A DNA stretch of 64,000 bases from contig NZ_CAEUHO010000001.1 of the NCBI RefSeq assembly GCF_903181435.1, positions 1,736,001 to 1,800,000 of the forward strand, given 5' to 3'. Shown here piece after piece: positions 27,383 to 36,885 of this stretch. This stretch comes from Bacteroides acidifaciens (lineage in GTDB: Bacteria; Bacteroidota; Bacteroidia; Bacteroidales; Bacteroidaceae). Below the pieces are notes generated by a model. The model was not told the origin of the DNA. It saw only the letters and a program-made list of their open reading frames with translations, and searched no databases. How positions within the stretch are numbered: the first letter of the stretch is position 1; each line of letters opens with the position of its first letter. The position numbers were made by a program, and so were the translations under genes.

Positions 27383-28657
27383 TTATCCGCCGAAGTTATC
27401 GAACATCAAGTTCTGAGCCGGTACGCCAAGGTCATCGAGCATCTTCTCAACAGCCTTCGACATCGGGCCAGGACCACACATGTAGTATTCAATATCTTCA
27501 GGAGCTTCGTGGTTCTTCAAGTAAGTTTCATAAATTACGTTGTGAACGAAGCCCGGAGTGTACTTCACGCCCGCAGCATCGGCAGCAGGATCCGGACGGT
27601 CGAGAGCCAGGTGGAATGTGAAGTTCGGGAAGTCTTTTTCGATTTGCAGGAAGTCTTCCAGATAGAACACCTCGTTCAGTGCACGGGCACCGTAGAAGTA
27701 AGACATCTTACGGTCTGTAGTATGCAAAGTCTTCGTCAAGTGCATGATTTGCGCACGCAACGGAGCCATACCGGCACCACCACCAATCCACATCATTTCC
27801 TTGTTGGAATCAAAAATCGGGTGGAAGTCTCCGTAAGGACCGCTCATGGTTACTTTGTCACCCGGTTTCAGAGTGAAGATATAAGAAGAAGCGATACCCG
27901 GCATTACATCCATAAATCCTGGCCCCTGTTCTTTCGGTTTGAACGGCGGAGTAGCGATACGTACTGTCAGCATGATGCGGTCACCTTCGGCAGGATAGTT
28001 GGCCATAGAGTAAGCACGAATCGTTTCCTCATCGTTCTTACATTTCAAGCCCAGCAGACCGAATTTCTCCCATGCAGGCAGATACTCGTCACCAATCAGG
28101 CCCTTGTCGATATCCTTGTCATAGTCCATTGAGAATTTAGGAATCTTAATCTGTGCGTAAGACCCCGGGACAAAGTCCATGTGTTCGCCCTTAGGCAGAG
28201 CCACGATAAACTCCTTGATAAACGTAGCCACGTTCTTGTTGGAGATAACTTCGCACTCCCACTCTTTCACGCCGAGTACAGATTCGTCAATCTTGATAGA
28301 CATATCACTTTTCACTTTCACCTGACAGCCCAGACGCCAGTGGTCTTGCTGCTGTTTGCGGCTGAAGTGAGGAACCTCGGAAGGCAGGATTTCGCCGCCC
28401 CCTTCGAGCACCTGGCATTTGCACTGTCCGCAAGAACCCTTACCACCACAAGCGGATGACAGGAATACTCCGTTTACAGACAGCGTATTCAGCAAAGTAG
28501 AGCCGGAAGCCACTTCCAGTTCCTTTTCACCGTTGATTGTCAGTTTCACGTTACCTGACGGTACCAGAAAATTCTTGGCAACCAACAGGATAACAACAAG
28601 CAGCAGGATAACAACAAGGAATACCCCAATGCTCGCTAATATTAAATTCATATCCAT
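27383..28657 (-). CDS. nqrF: Na+-translocating NADH:quinone reductase subunit F
   Basis: NqrF is the NADH entry subunit. The 424 residues hold one N-terminal membrane helix (residues 5-28), a 2Fe-2S ferredoxin domain with ligands in SACGGKGSCGQCKC near residue 70 and a distal Cys in RLGCQVKV, and a ferredoxin-reductase module. That module has the FAD site RAYSMANYP near residue 214, the NAD site GGGAGMAPLRAQ near residue 290 and YYMCGPGPMSKAV near residue 395. Electrons pass from NADH through FAD to the cluster and on to the membrane flavins. It is the last gene of the six-gene operon. Confidence 0.97.
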   Translation of the reverse strand: MDMNLILASIGVFLVVILLLVVILLVAKNFLVPSGNVKLTINGEKELEVASGSTLLNTLSVNGVFLSSACGGKGSCGQCKCQVLEGGGEILPSEVPHFSRKQQQDHWRLGCQVKVKSDMSIKIDESVLGVKEWECEVISNKNVATFIKEFIVALPKGEHMDFVPGSYAQIKIPKFSMDYDKDIDKGLIGDEYLPAWEKFGLLGLKCKNDEETIRAYSMANYPAEGDRIMLTVRIATPPFKPKEQGPGFMDVMPGIASSYIFTLKPGDKVTMSGPYGDFHPIFDSNKEMMWIGGGAGMAPLRAQIMHLTKTLHTTDRKMSYFYGARALNEVFYLEDFLQIEKDFPNFTFHLALDRPDPAADAAGVKYTPGFVHNVIYETYLKNHEAPEDIEYYMCGPGPMSKAVEKMLDDLGVPAQNLMFDNFGG

Positions 28658-28675
28658 TGTCTTATTCCTTTCTTT

Positions 28676-29302
28676 TTAGATGTTCAAACCAGAGAAACAC
28701 ATAAATGCGATTGCCATCAGACCTACAGTGATAAACGTGATACCCAAGCCCTTCAACGGAGCAGGCACGTCAGAGTAAGCCATTTTCTCACGGATAGCAG
28801 CCAAGCCGACGATAGCCAGCAACCAGCCGATACCCGAACCTAATGCATAGGCAAGAGCATCTGCAATGCCGCCGATGTATTTCGGATCGCTCGGACCGAG
28901 GTTGATGCGTTGCTGCATGAACAGAGAAGCACCCATGATGGCACAGTTAACGGCAATCAACGGCAGGAAGATACCCAGTGAAGCGTACAGCGACGGGCTG
29001 AAACGTTCTACCACCATCTCCACCAATTGCACGATACCGGCAATAACGGCAATAAAAAGAATAAAACTCAGGAAGCTGAGGTCGACGCCTTCAATGATAG
29101 CGTTGGCAGCCAGCACCCTGGTTTGCAACAGATAGTTGACCGGCAGCGTCACCAGCAACACGAAAGTTACGGCGATACCCAGTCCTACGGCAGTCTTCAC
29201 ATTCTTCGATACAGCCAGGTATGAGCACATACCGAGGAAGAACGCGAATATCATGTTGTCCACAAAGATAGAGCGGACGAATAAACTTAATAAATGTTCC
29301 AT
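28676..29302 (-). CDS. nqrE: Na+-translocating NADH:quinone reductase subunit E
   Basis: A 208-residue integral membrane subunit with six hydrophobic helices, paralogous to NqrD in inverted topology. Recognisable segments are [24 protein letters not shown] near the start, [13 protein letters not shown] in the middle and [21 protein letters not shown] near the end. The conserved Cys residues in GMC and NCA match the NqrE/NqrD pair that ligates an intramembrane iron centre. It begins 44 bases after nqrD and ends 18 bases before nqrF. Confidence 0.96.
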   Translation of the reverse strand: MEHLLSLFVRSIFVDNMIFAFFLGMCSYLAVSKNVKTAVGLGIAVTFVLLVTLPVNYLLQTRVLAANAIIEGVDLSFLSFILFIAVIAGIVQLVEMVVERFSPSLYASLGIFLPLIAVNCAIMGASLFMQQRINLGPSDPKYIGGIADALAYALGSGIGWLLAIVGLAAIREKMAYSDVPAPLKGLGITFITVGLMAIAFMCFSGLNI

Positions 29303-29346
29303 ATCTTCAATTAAGAATTAAGAATGAAGAGTCTCCTTCATCTTTA

Positions 29347-29988
29347 TTAATTACTTTCTTCTTGCAGTTCTTTGTGACGTGCACGTTGATACCAGATGAT
29401 ACAAGCTACAATAATCAACGCCATCGGCGGCATCAGCATCAAGCCGTTGTTCACATATCCAATGTTCCGGATAGGCTCATAGTTCAAGATATTGAAACCG
29501 AGCAACGTACCCGAACCGAGCAGTTCGCGGAAGAACGCCACGATTACCAGAATCTTGGCATAACCCAGACCATTACCGACACCATCCAAGAAAGATTCCC
29601 AAGGACCGTTCTGCATGGCAAATGCTTCCAGGCGTCCCATAAGGATACAGTTGGTAATAATCAGACCTACATATACAGAAAGCTGAACACTTACATCATA
29701 AGCAAACGCTTTCAGAATCTCGCTAACGATAGTTACCAGTGCAGCTACCACAACCAACTGAACGATGATACGGATACGGTTGGGGATGGTCTTGCGCAAC
29801 AGTGAGATAACCACATTGGCAAACGCTGTAATGACCGTCACTGAAAGTCCCATTACGATAGCAGGCTCCAGTTTTGCGGTAACAGCAAGTGCAGAACAGA
29901 TACCGAGCACCTGTACGGTCACCGGATTATCTATTCCCAACGGAGCAGAGAATACTTCTTTATTCTTCTTTGAAAACAGTTGTCCCAT
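29347..29988 (-). CDS. nqrD: Na+-translocating NADH:quinone reductase subunit D
   Basis: A 213-residue membrane subunit with six helices. VQVLGICSALAVTAKLEPAIVMGLSV near residue 28 and LIITNCILMGRLEAFAMQNGP near residue 110 are family hallmarks, and the Cys residues in GICSA and TNCIL are the iron-centre partners of those in NqrE. The tail is charged (QRARHKELQEESN). It lies between nqrC and nqrE with short gaps, as in the canonical operon order. Confidence 0.96.
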   Translation of the reverse strand: MGQLFSKKNKEVFSAPLGIDNPVTVQVLGICSALAVTAKLEPAIVMGLSVTVITAFANVVISLLRKTIPNRIRIIVQLVVVAALVTIVSEILKAFAYDVSVQLSVYVGLIITNCILMGRLEAFAMQNGPWESFLDGVGNGLGYAKILVIVAFFRELLGSGTLLGFNILNYEPIRNIGYVNNGLMLMPPMALIIVACIIWYQRARHKELQEESN

Positions 29989-30006
29989 ATTCTTTTCTTC
30001 TCCTTA

Positions 30007-30687
30007 TTATTTAGTTAAAAAACTCATGTAACTACCCAGGCAAGCCTTCAGCATGGCATCCACACCAACAGAGGTGATTGTACCACCCGAAATACCGTCC
30101 ACCTGATATTCAGGCTTCTCTACCTTGCCGTTCTTCACGACACCCAAAGTGATAGAACCGTTTTCCAGTGTCTTCTTACCTACGAACTCATTCTGGAAAT
30201 GGTCGGTTGCGATTTCCGCACCCAGACCCGGAGTTTCACTTGCATGAGAGAAGTAAGTACCATATACAGTATCCTTATCTTCGTTCAGTGCAACGTATCC
30301 CCAGATAGAGCCCCAAAGACCGGCACCGTAAACCGGAAACACATATTTTGTCTGACCGTCCACTTCGCATACGAATACGTGAAGACGTTGTTGTTCTTTC
30401 GCTTCTTTCTCGTAGTTGGTAGCAAAATCGCCTGTATTTTCAGTCAGCGTACCGTCTACGTTCATCAGCATATCACCTTTTACATATTTCTTATATTCAG
30501 CATCCGCATCTTCCACGTTCTTGATGTTCAATGCAGCAAGAATCTGCTTTTTAGTGTCCAACTGCACATTCTTGTCCTGTGTAGCTTTCAGCGAAGAACT
30601 AACGAATGCCAGCAGGAATGCTACGATAATAACCATTACCGAAGCATAAATGATAGTATAACTATTACTATTTGTATTCATTTTCAT
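30007..30687 (-). CDS. nqrC: Na+-translocating NADH:quinone reductase subunit C
   Basis: A 226-residue subunit with one N-terminal membrane helix (IIYASVMVIIVAFLLAFVSSSL) and a periplasmic FMN-binding domain. The FMN is carried covalently on Thr in the motif DGISGGTITSVGVD near residue 205, where Gly replaces the Ala of the common SGAT. GYVALNEDKDTVYG and SHASETPGLGAEI precede it. Maturation needs the flavin transferase ApbE, which is not in this window. The start may be the first ATG or the one two codons later. Confidence 0.95.
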   Translation of the reverse strand: MKMNTNSNSYTIIYASVMVIIVAFLLAFVSSSLKATQDKNVQLDTKKQILAALNIKNVEDADAEYKKYVKGDMLMNVDGTLTENTGDFATNYEKEAKEQQRLHVFVCEVDGQTKYVFPVYGAGLWGSIWGYVALNEDKDTVYGTYFSHASETPGLGAEIATDHFQNEFVGKKTLENGSITLGVVKNGKVEKPEYQVDGISGGTITSVGVDAMLKACLGSYMSFLTK

Positions 30688-30694
30688 CCGGTAT

Positions 30695-31864
30695 TTATTG
30701 GTTAGACATAGCGCGTTTCTCGCGACGGCTGATATTACCCTGTACTACACAGTAGTCAATCAGCGGAGCGAAGATGTTCATCAGCAGGATGGCAAGCATC
30801 ATACCTTCAGGATAACCCGGGTTCAGTACGCGGATGACGATAGCCATCACACCAATCAGGAATCCGAAGATGTATTTACCCCTTTCCGTACGTGCGGAAG
30901 TGACAGGGTCGGTAGCCATAAATACTGCACCGAAGCAGAAACCACCGAGAACAAGGTGTTCGTACCAAGGCATGTTAGCCATAGCGTTGTTTTCCATGCC
31001 GATGGCATTGAATACCCAAGCCATGAATGCACCACCGACAAATACGGAAATCATTGTCTTCCAGCTTGCAATGCCCGTCCACAAAAGGATAACGGCACCA
31101 ATCAGGATGGCAATCACACTTGTTTCACCGATAGAACCCGGAATAAGCCCCGTCACCATATCCATGTTGAATGCAGGAGCAGCACCAGTCGTAGCAGCTT
31201 CTCCCAGTGGAGTGGCAACGGTGAGCCCGTCTACCGACTGTCCCAGCCCGAAGATGCTGTCGCCTGATACCCAAACGGCATCACCGGACATCTTGGTCGG
31301 ATATGCGAAGAACAGGAATGCACGAGTAATCAACGCAACGTTGAAGATGTTCATACCTGTACCGCCGAATACCTCTTTAGCGAAGATTACAGAGAATGCA
31401 GTAGCTACTGCAAGAATCCATAGCGGACAGTCTACCGGAACAATCATCGGAATCAAGATACCCGAAACGAGGAATCCTTCCTGAATCTCTTCTTTCTTCC
31501 ATTGTGCTACGACGAACTCGATGCCGAGACCTACTACATAAGATACGATAATTTTAGGCAGTACTGCCAGGAATCCGTAAGCGAACATTTCAATAAAACT
31601 ACCAGTTGTATTGGTAGCGTGAAAATGCTGGTAACCTACATTGTACATACCGAACAGCAATGCCGGTACTAACGAAATAACCACAATCGACATGATGCGT
31701 TTGCTGTCAATCGCGTCGTGTATATGCGTTCCCGTTTTCGCAGTCTTGCTGGGCACGAACAGGAATGTTTCGAAGCCGTCGAACACCGACTGGAATGCGT
31801 GGAATTTGCCGCCTTCTTCAAAGTTCGGCTTTATCTTATCGAGATAATTTCTTAACGCTTTCAT
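30695..31864 (-). CDS. nqrB: Na+-translocating NADH:quinone reductase subunit B
   Basis: A 389-residue membrane subunit, the main part of the Na+ channel, with about ten helices. It opens LRNYLDKIKPNFEEGGKFHAF. The covalent FMN threonine lies in VDGLTVATPLGEA near residue 213. KEVFGGTGMNIFNVALITRAFLFF near residue 165 and FMATDPVTSARTERGKYIFG near residue 317 are family signatures. The start is preceded by a 120-base gap from nqrA that contains a heptanucleotide repeat. The stop lies 7 bases before nqrC. Confidence 0.97.
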   Translation of the reverse strand: MKALRNYLDKIKPNFEEGGKFHAFQSVFDGFETFLFVPSKTAKTGTHIHDAIDSKRIMSIVVISLVPALLFGMYNVGYQHFHATNTTGSFIEMFAYGFLAVLPKIIVSYVVGLGIEFVVAQWKKEEIQEGFLVSGILIPMIVPVDCPLWILAVATAFSVIFAKEVFGGTGMNIFNVALITRAFLFFAYPTKMSGDAVWVSGDSIFGLGQSVDGLTVATPLGEAATTGAAPAFNMDMVTGLIPGSIGETSVIAILIGAVILLWTGIASWKTMISVFVGGAFMAWVFNAIGMENNAMANMPWYEHLVLGGFCFGAVFMATDPVTSARTERGKYIFGFLIGVMAIVIRVLNPGYPEGMMLAILLMNIFAPLIDYCVVQGNISRREKRAMSNQ

Positions 31865-31870
31865 TTATTA

Positions 31871-31898
31871 AATTGAGAATTGAGAATTGAGAATTGAG
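31871..31898. repeat. Four tandem copies of a 7-bp unit between nqrA and nqrB
   Basis: AATTGAG is repeated exactly four times, ending 6 bases before the nqrB start codon on the minus strand, so it covers the ribosome-binding region. Slippage here would change spacing in the nqrB leader. Confidence 0.8.
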
Positions 31899-31984
31899 AA
31901 ACAGCTACGCAGTATTTACCGGAAGACGATTTCATAAAGTCCCAACTATCATTTTTTAATTTTTAATCTTTTATTTTAATTCTC

Positions 31985-33334
31985 TTATGCCATTTCCGAA
32001 CGTAGCATGTCAAGTCCGGCACGGACGATGCGTTGCAGTTCCATCTTTGAGGAGCAGACGAATTCGCAGAGAGCGAAGTCTTCGGGAGCTACTTCATAGA
32101 TGCCAAGCGCTTCCATGCGGTCGATGTCGCCGGCGATGATGGCTTTAATCAAGAACTCGGGCAAAATGTCCATCGGAAGCACTTTGTCGTACTCACCGGA
32201 CATAATCATATGGCGTTCGCCACCTTTGACACGTGCATCCAGTGTGTATTCTTTCTTTCCCATCAGCCAACTGAAATAGGAACGGTTGGTACTGAACTGG
32301 TTGAAACGCGGCATAATCCATCCGAGCATTTCGTGGATGTCGTCACCTTCGGGGATAACGGTCACCTGGCTGTGGAATGCGCCTAAGAAGCCGTTCGGGG
32401 ATACCTGCTTTCCTGTCAGCACGTTGCCGCTGATGTAGCGCAGGTCTTTGCCTGTCGTCACGTTGCCGGCGAATACGTTAGTCAGCAGTGCGCCTACCTG
32501 AAGTTTGCAGTAAGCGGGTTTCAACACTTCGGAACCTGTCACGGCCACTGTGCGGGTGAAATCCACACGACCTGTATTGAAAAGACGACCGATGAAGATA
32601 ACGGCTTGCGGGTCGATTGTCCATACTGTCTCGCCTTTGGATATGGGAGCGATATGGTTGATTTGAACACCTACGTTACCTGCCGGGTTCGGTCCGTCGA
32701 ATGCGGTGATTGTAACGTTCTTAGCCTGAGTCAGTGCGGCAGCATTCTGCTTCACGCTTATGTTCAGGTATGTTTTTGCCATCTTGGCAAGGGCATCAAG
32801 TCCTGTCTGGAAATTCGCTTCCTCACCTTTCAGCGCGAATTGGAAGTCGGGTGCCAGCGGATTGCTGTCAAACGCGGATACGAAGATGCCTTTCGGGAAA
32901 CCCGACGGGTCTGCGATGATGTCATAAGGACGCTGTCTGATGAATGCGAACAGTCCGGCATTCAGCAAAGCAGCTTTCACTGAATTGCCATCCATCACGT
33001 TAACATCCATTTTACCGAACTCTTCGTAGTCCTGCTCTGCAGCAGCTTCCACTACAATGTTCAATACCTTACGACGGGCTCCACGCTCTACACTTGTCAC
33101 TACGCCGCTTACGGGCGAAACAAATTTTACTTCAGGATGATACTTGTCAATAAACAAGGGTCCACCAGCCATCACATACTCCTGCTCTTTTACGACTACC
33201 TTCGGTGTCACTCCAGGAAAATCATCGGGTACGAGTGCGTAAAATCCCGGCTCTTTCACTGTCGTGTACGTCTCTGCAGCTGTACCTTTCAGGTTTATGT
33301 CAAGGCCTTTGCGTAACTTTATTACATTTGCCAT
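31985..33334 (-). CDS. nqrA: Na+-translocating NADH:quinone reductase subunit A
   Basis: A 449-residue peripheral subunit, first gene of the operon. It begins VIKLRKGLDINLKGTA and has a barrel-sandwich segment (VKEQEYVMAGGPLFIDKYHPEVKFVSPVSGVV) like RnfC and biotinyl domains, but no membrane helix and no FeS cysteines. RQRPYDIIADPSGFPKGIFVSAFDSNPLAPD near residue 132 is characteristic. Quinone interacts with NqrA/NqrB in the studied enzymes. A TACTTTTG -7-like element lies at 33370-33377 on this strand. The gene order nqrA-B-C-D-E-F is complete, giving the cell a Na+-motive force from NADH oxidation. Confidence 0.97.
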   Translation of the reverse strand: MANVIKLRKGLDINLKGTAAETYTTVKEPGFYALVPDDFPGVTPKVVVKEQEYVMAGGPLFIDKYHPEVKFVSPVSGVVTSVERGARRKVLNIVVEAAAEQDYEEFGKMDVNVMDGNSVKAALLNAGLFAFIRQRPYDIIADPSGFPKGIFVSAFDSNPLAPDFQFALKGEEANFQTGLDALAKMAKTYLNISVKQNAAALTQAKNVTITAFDGPNPAGNVGVQINHIAPISKGETVWTIDPQAVIFIGRLFNTGRVDFTRTVAVTGSEVLKPAYCKLQVGALLTNVFAGNVTTGKDLRYISGNVLTGKQVSPNGFLGAFHSQVTVIPEGDDIHEMLGWIMPRFNQFSTNRSYFSWLMGKKEYTLDARVKGGERHMIMSGEYDKVLPMDILPEFLIKAIIAGDIDRMEALGIYEVAPEDFALCEFVCSSKMELQRIVRAGLDMLRSEMA

Positions 33335-33408
33335 GCTATAAATAAAATAATGGTTTCATAAATTTGCCGCAAAAGTAATAAATAATAATGTGATTAAAGA
33401 GGAAAAAA

Positions 33409-33444
33409 GAAAGGAATTACGGAAAAATATCCGTAATTCCTTTC
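33409..33444 (-). terminator. Rho-independent terminator after the C1B peptidase gene
   Basis: A perfect 15-bp stem (33409-33423 with 33430-33444) has a 6-base loop and is followed on the minus strand by TTTTTTCC. It lies between the peptidase stop and the nqrA promoter. Confidence 0.93.
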
Positions 33445-33495
33445 GTGGTCGCACACATTACATCTTTCTTTTGTCTTGAAACAAAGAAAAGAACA

Positions 33496-34890
33496 TCATT
33501 CAGCAAACATAGGGTCCCAAGCAGGAAGCCGGACAGGCTTCTGTTTTAGGACTTCAGATACTTTTTTCGTTGCATACTTGGTTTCTATCACCAGGCGGAA
33601 CATGTATTCGTTGAACCACTCGTCGGTCATGATGAGATGCCCTTGATAACCGGAGCCGGCTCCCCAACTATTTTCAACCATCCATTTGGTTGGGTTTCCG
33701 TTCTTGTCGAGGTCTACTGCCATGAGCGTCATGGCGTGGCTTGAGCCGCTGGCGAAGCTTTGGATGCGTTGCTTCTTGTTCATGCCGAAGGTTGTCCCCA
33801 TGAGGGCTTCGTAATCGTAGTTCTTAACATCCAGCAGACCACGGTCGGAATTGAGGAATTTGCCTACGTCGCAGGAGAAGTACATCATGGTGCTGTCTTT
33901 GAGAGAAGCTATTGCCATTTCCTTGATGTCCTCGATGGGAAGATTGACGTAAGTCCAGTTCTTGCCGTCGTAGCGGTGGCGGTCATAGTCTATCTCGTAA
34001 GATTTGTAGTAGTCGCGGCTGGGGTCATTCATGAGCATGACGTAGTTGCCGAGCAGGTTTTCGTCGCCGTACTTTTTCAGGAAAGAAAGCGGGGTGTAAG
34101 TTTCGGTGGATACAGGTTTGCCTTGGGCGTTGTATTCCGTCCAGGTGAATTCGGTGGGGGGAACGCCCAGATTCAAGACCAGCATGCGGTAGATGGTTCC
34201 GAGCATTTCGGTTTTCGTTTTTTCGAGAACTGCCGGTTTCGCACCTTTGGCGGCGAGGTCACGGAGTTGAAGCCCCTGTTCGCGGAGTTTCAGGGAGATT
34301 AGGCTTGCCATGCGGGACGTGTTTTCGCTGCTGTTCGTTTCGGGCATCACGTCTTTGGGGACAAGTCCGTATTTGCTTACGATGTCGGCTACACCGGTGA
34401 ACGTTCCACCGTCACTCAAGGGATGACGAAAGAGCCATTCCACCATTTTGTCATCCATCGGTTTGTCGCTGGTGTCGATGATGCCTTGCAGGAAAAGGTT
34501 CGCCTTCTCCAGTTGGTCGAAGAAGAAAGGGTAAGTTTGCGAAAACTCGAATGAGCTGAGGTTGTGGCGGGCAATGGCCTTGGCACGCATCACGTTCAGA
34601 CCGGTGAAGAGCCAGCAACGTCCGGAAGATTTCTGGTTGGTGATACCTTTGGAGTCCACTTTGATGGAGAAGTGCGTGTCCATTCCTTTCAGGTTGTCCT
34701 GGTTGAGGGCTAGTTTGCGGATATCGTTGCTGCCGATGGCGTTGCGGATAGCCTTGTCACTTGGAGTATTCTGGTAACTCTGTTTGATTTGTTGCATCAT
34801 GTCGTCGCTGATGCCTCCTTTTGCACTCTGCGCTTGTGCAGAATAATAAAAAGCACAGAAAACAAAAACTGATAATATTCGTTTATTCAT
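33496..34890 (-). CDS. Secreted C1B peptidase (aminopeptidase C / bleomycin hydrolase family)
   Basis: About 464 residues from MNKRILSVFVFCAFYYSAQAQ, a good signal peptide; a start 24 bases upstream is possible. The papain-like C1B catalytic residues are visible: the Cys in NQKSSGRCWLFTGLNV near residue 96, the His in SSHAMTLMAVD near residue 386 and the Asn in WMVENSWGAGSG near residue 411. Cytoplasmic PepC lacks a signal peptide, so this is the exported Bacteroidetes form, likely trimming peptides in the periplasm or outside. Its own terminator follows. Confidence 0.92.
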   Translation of the reverse strand: MNKRILSVFVFCAFYYSAQAQSAKGGISDDMMQQIKQSYQNTPSDKAIRNAIGSNDIRKLALNQDNLKGMDTHFSIKVDSKGITNQKSSGRCWLFTGLNVMRAKAIARHNLSSFEFSQTYPFFFDQLEKANLFLQGIIDTSDKPMDDKMVEWLFRHPLSDGGTFTGVADIVSKYGLVPKDVMPETNSSENTSRMASLISLKLREQGLQLRDLAAKGAKPAVLEKTKTEMLGTIYRMLVLNLGVPPTEFTWTEYNAQGKPVSTETYTPLSFLKKYGDENLLGNYVMLMNDPSRDYYKSYEIDYDRHRYDGKNWTYVNLPIEDIKEMAIASLKDSTMMYFSCDVGKFLNSDRGLLDVKNYDYEALMGTTFGMNKKQRIQSFASGSSHAMTLMAVDLDKNGNPTKWMVENSWGAGSGYQGHLIMTDEWFNEYMFRLVIETKYATKKVSEVLKQKPVRLPAWDPMFAE

Positions 34891-35042
34891 AAGTATAAAT
34901 AGTTTATTAATCAATTACACTTCGGATATAGTAATAGAAAATCGCAAATTTACGATTCTTTTTTAGAATTATTATCTAAGAGTATCAAAACTAATCAAAA
35001 TAAAAGAGTTTTCTTTGCAGTCGAATTCCTCAGAAAGAAATT

Positions 35043-36248
35043 ATGAAGAAATATATAATAGGTGTATTGATGATGTTTGCATCCATCAATATTATGTCGG
35101 CTACCGCCGACAGCACAGCAATCTCTTTGTCGGATACCGTCCCCGCCCTCTCCAAACGTGAGGTGCGCCGCCAACGTGTGGCGAATCGAAATCTTCACTA
35201 TAATATATTAGGTGGTCCCAGCTATACGCCTGACTTCGGTCTGCTAGTGGGCGGTAGCGCGTTGATGACGTTCCGGATGAATCCGAGCGATACCACCCAG
35301 CGACGTTCGGTGGTGCCGATGTCTATCGCGCTGATGTTTAAGGGCGGATTGAACCTGATGACAAAACCCCAACTGTTTTTCAAAGGCGACCGTTTCCGTA
35401 TTTTCGGGACATTCTCCTATAAAAACACGATTGAGAATTTCTACGGTATCGGATACAGTACCAATAAAGACTATCCCCGTGGAGAAGATACCAGCGAATA
35501 TCGTTACAGCGGCATCCAAGTAAATCCGTGGTTCCTTTTCCGTCTGGGCAAAAGCGACTTCTTTGCAGGGCCACAGGTGGATTTGAATTATGATAAAATC
35601 ACCAAACCGGCAGAGGGAATGGTTCATCAGCCATCCTATATCGCGGCAGGCGGAACAGAGCATGGGTATAAGAATTTCAGTTCGGGGCTCGGCTTCCTGC
35701 TGACCTATGACACACGTGACATTCCCGCCAATGCATACCGTGGAATGTATCTCGATTTTCGCGGGATGATGTATAGCAAAGCGTTCGGTGGTGATGACAA
35801 TTTTTACCGTCTGGAGATTGATTACCGCCAATACAAGACTGTCGGAAAACGCAAGGTTATCGCTTGGACGATGCAGACGAAAAATGTATTTGGAGATGTG
35901 CCGCTGACGAAATACGCGCTTAGCGGAACACCTTTCGACCTCCGCGGATATTACATGGGACAGTTTCGCGACAAGTCATCACATGTAATGATGGCAGAAT
36001 ACCGTCAGATGATAAATACGGACAAAAGCACATGGGTGAAGAAGATGCTCAATCATGTAGGTTATGTGGCTTGGGGCGGATGCGGCTTCATGGGCCCTAC
36101 TCCGGGCAAGATAGAAGGCGTTCTTCCCAATCTCGGCGTAGGCTTGCGCATTGAGGTACAGCCCCGTATGAATATACGTCTCGATCTCGGAAGAGATATG
36201 GTGAACAAACAGAATCTGTTCTATTTCAATATGACGGAAGCGTTCTGA
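35043..36248 (+). CDS. BamA/TamA-like outer membrane beta-barrel protein
   Basis: A 401-residue exported protein with a signal peptide at residues 1-20 and then a 16-strand-like barrel without POTRA domains. GGPSYTPDFGLLVGGSALMTFR near residue 57 begins the barrel, FGTFSYKNTIENFYGIGY lies near residue 120 and LLTYDTRDIPANAYRGMYLDF near residue 222. The pattern YDTRD.P..P..G is that of the Omp85 'surface antigen' domain. The terminal Phe (NMTEAF) fits an outer membrane barrel signal. Partner and substrate are unknown. It is divergent from the C1B peptidase. Confidence 0.82.
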   Translation: MKKYIIGVLMMFASINIMSATADSTAISLSDTVPALSKREVRRQRVANRNLHYNILGGPSYTPDFGLLVGGSALMTFRMNPSDTTQRRSVVPMSIALMFKGGLNLMTKPQLFFKGDRFRIFGTFSYKNTIENFYGIGYSTNKDYPRGEDTSEYRYSGIQVNPWFLFRLGKSDFFAGPQVDLNYDKITKPAEGMVHQPSYIAAGGTEHGYKNFSSGLGFLLTYDTRDIPANAYRGMYLDFRGMMYSKAFGGDDNFYRLEIDYRQYKTVGKRKVIAWTMQTKNVFGDVPLTKYALSGTPFDLRGYYMGQFRDKSSHVMMAEYRQMINTDKSTWVKKMLNHVGYVAWGGCGFMGPTPGKIEGVLPNLGVGLRIEVQPRMNIRLDLGRDMVNKQNLFYFNMTEAF

Positions 36249-36423
36249 TGCAGGCTTGTGGAATACGGGCTCAACCGCAGCCGGATGTTCTCATGGCAGA
36301 AAAGTGGATTACAATCAGGTCAATCTTCCTCATCGACCCGTCTCCTTTCACTCTTTTTGCCCTTTCTCTTTCTGCGAAAGAAGAACAGGACTTCCAGTAC
36401 AATATCTAATTTTATAGTTTATA

Positions 36424-36678
36424 TTATTGATAGGGAGACGGAAAACCGTGCACTAGCTTTCCGCCGGATGCGGACTTCTTATCCGAGAGAAGTTCAAAGA
36501 TCATATTATTCTCTCCGCCACGGGTGGTCGCCGTGCTGTCGTTGGCAAGGCGCAAGGAATTATCGACCTTGAAACGAAGGTTGACACGGGTGATATTCTT
36601 CACTGTGCAGTCCTTTTCCACCTCTACACCGGGACAAATCAGCGTTGTGTAAAAGATGCCATACTTAAAAGATTGTTT
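36424..36678 (-). pseudogene. Orphan reading-frame fragment in a gene-poor stretch
   Basis: The frame is open from a TAG at 36679 to a TAA at 36421-36423 and encodes about 85 residues of normal-looking composition (CTVKNITRVNLRFKVDNSLR, then GGENNMIFELLSDKKS). There is no ATG; a GTG at 36619 is the only reasonable start. The same frame upstream of the stop also reads plausibly (HHQKGRMSFLS), which suggests a decayed gene. I do not recognise the family. The rest of 36249-36829 shows no gene that I can support. Confidence 0.3.
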
Positions 36679-36829
36679 CTACGAAAGGAAGGACATTCTC
36701 CCTTTCTGATGGTGAAACAAAGATACGGCAACACACCGGTAGCCTGACGGGTTACATCGGACTACGCAGGATTAAGAGGAAATAAAGGGAAATAAAAACA
36801 GGCATTGCTATCTTTGAATGCCCAAGATA

Positions 36830-36868
36830 CAAAAATGGCAGCATGATTCCGAATCTCATGCCGCCATT
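36830..36868 (-). terminator. Terminator after the first Rpn-type gene
   Basis: AATGGCAGCATGA (36834-36846) pairs with TCATGCCGCCATT (36856-36868), a 13-bp stem with one G-U pair. On the minus strand TTTTTG follows. Confidence 0.82.
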
Positions 36869-36885
36869 CCTGTAAGTGCTTATCA

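Noticed and set aside
36258..36572. 104-codon plus-strand ORF
   Set aside because: Its composition is Ser/Arg-rich and arbitrary, it overlaps the more coding-like minus-strand fragment, and it has no recognisable domain.
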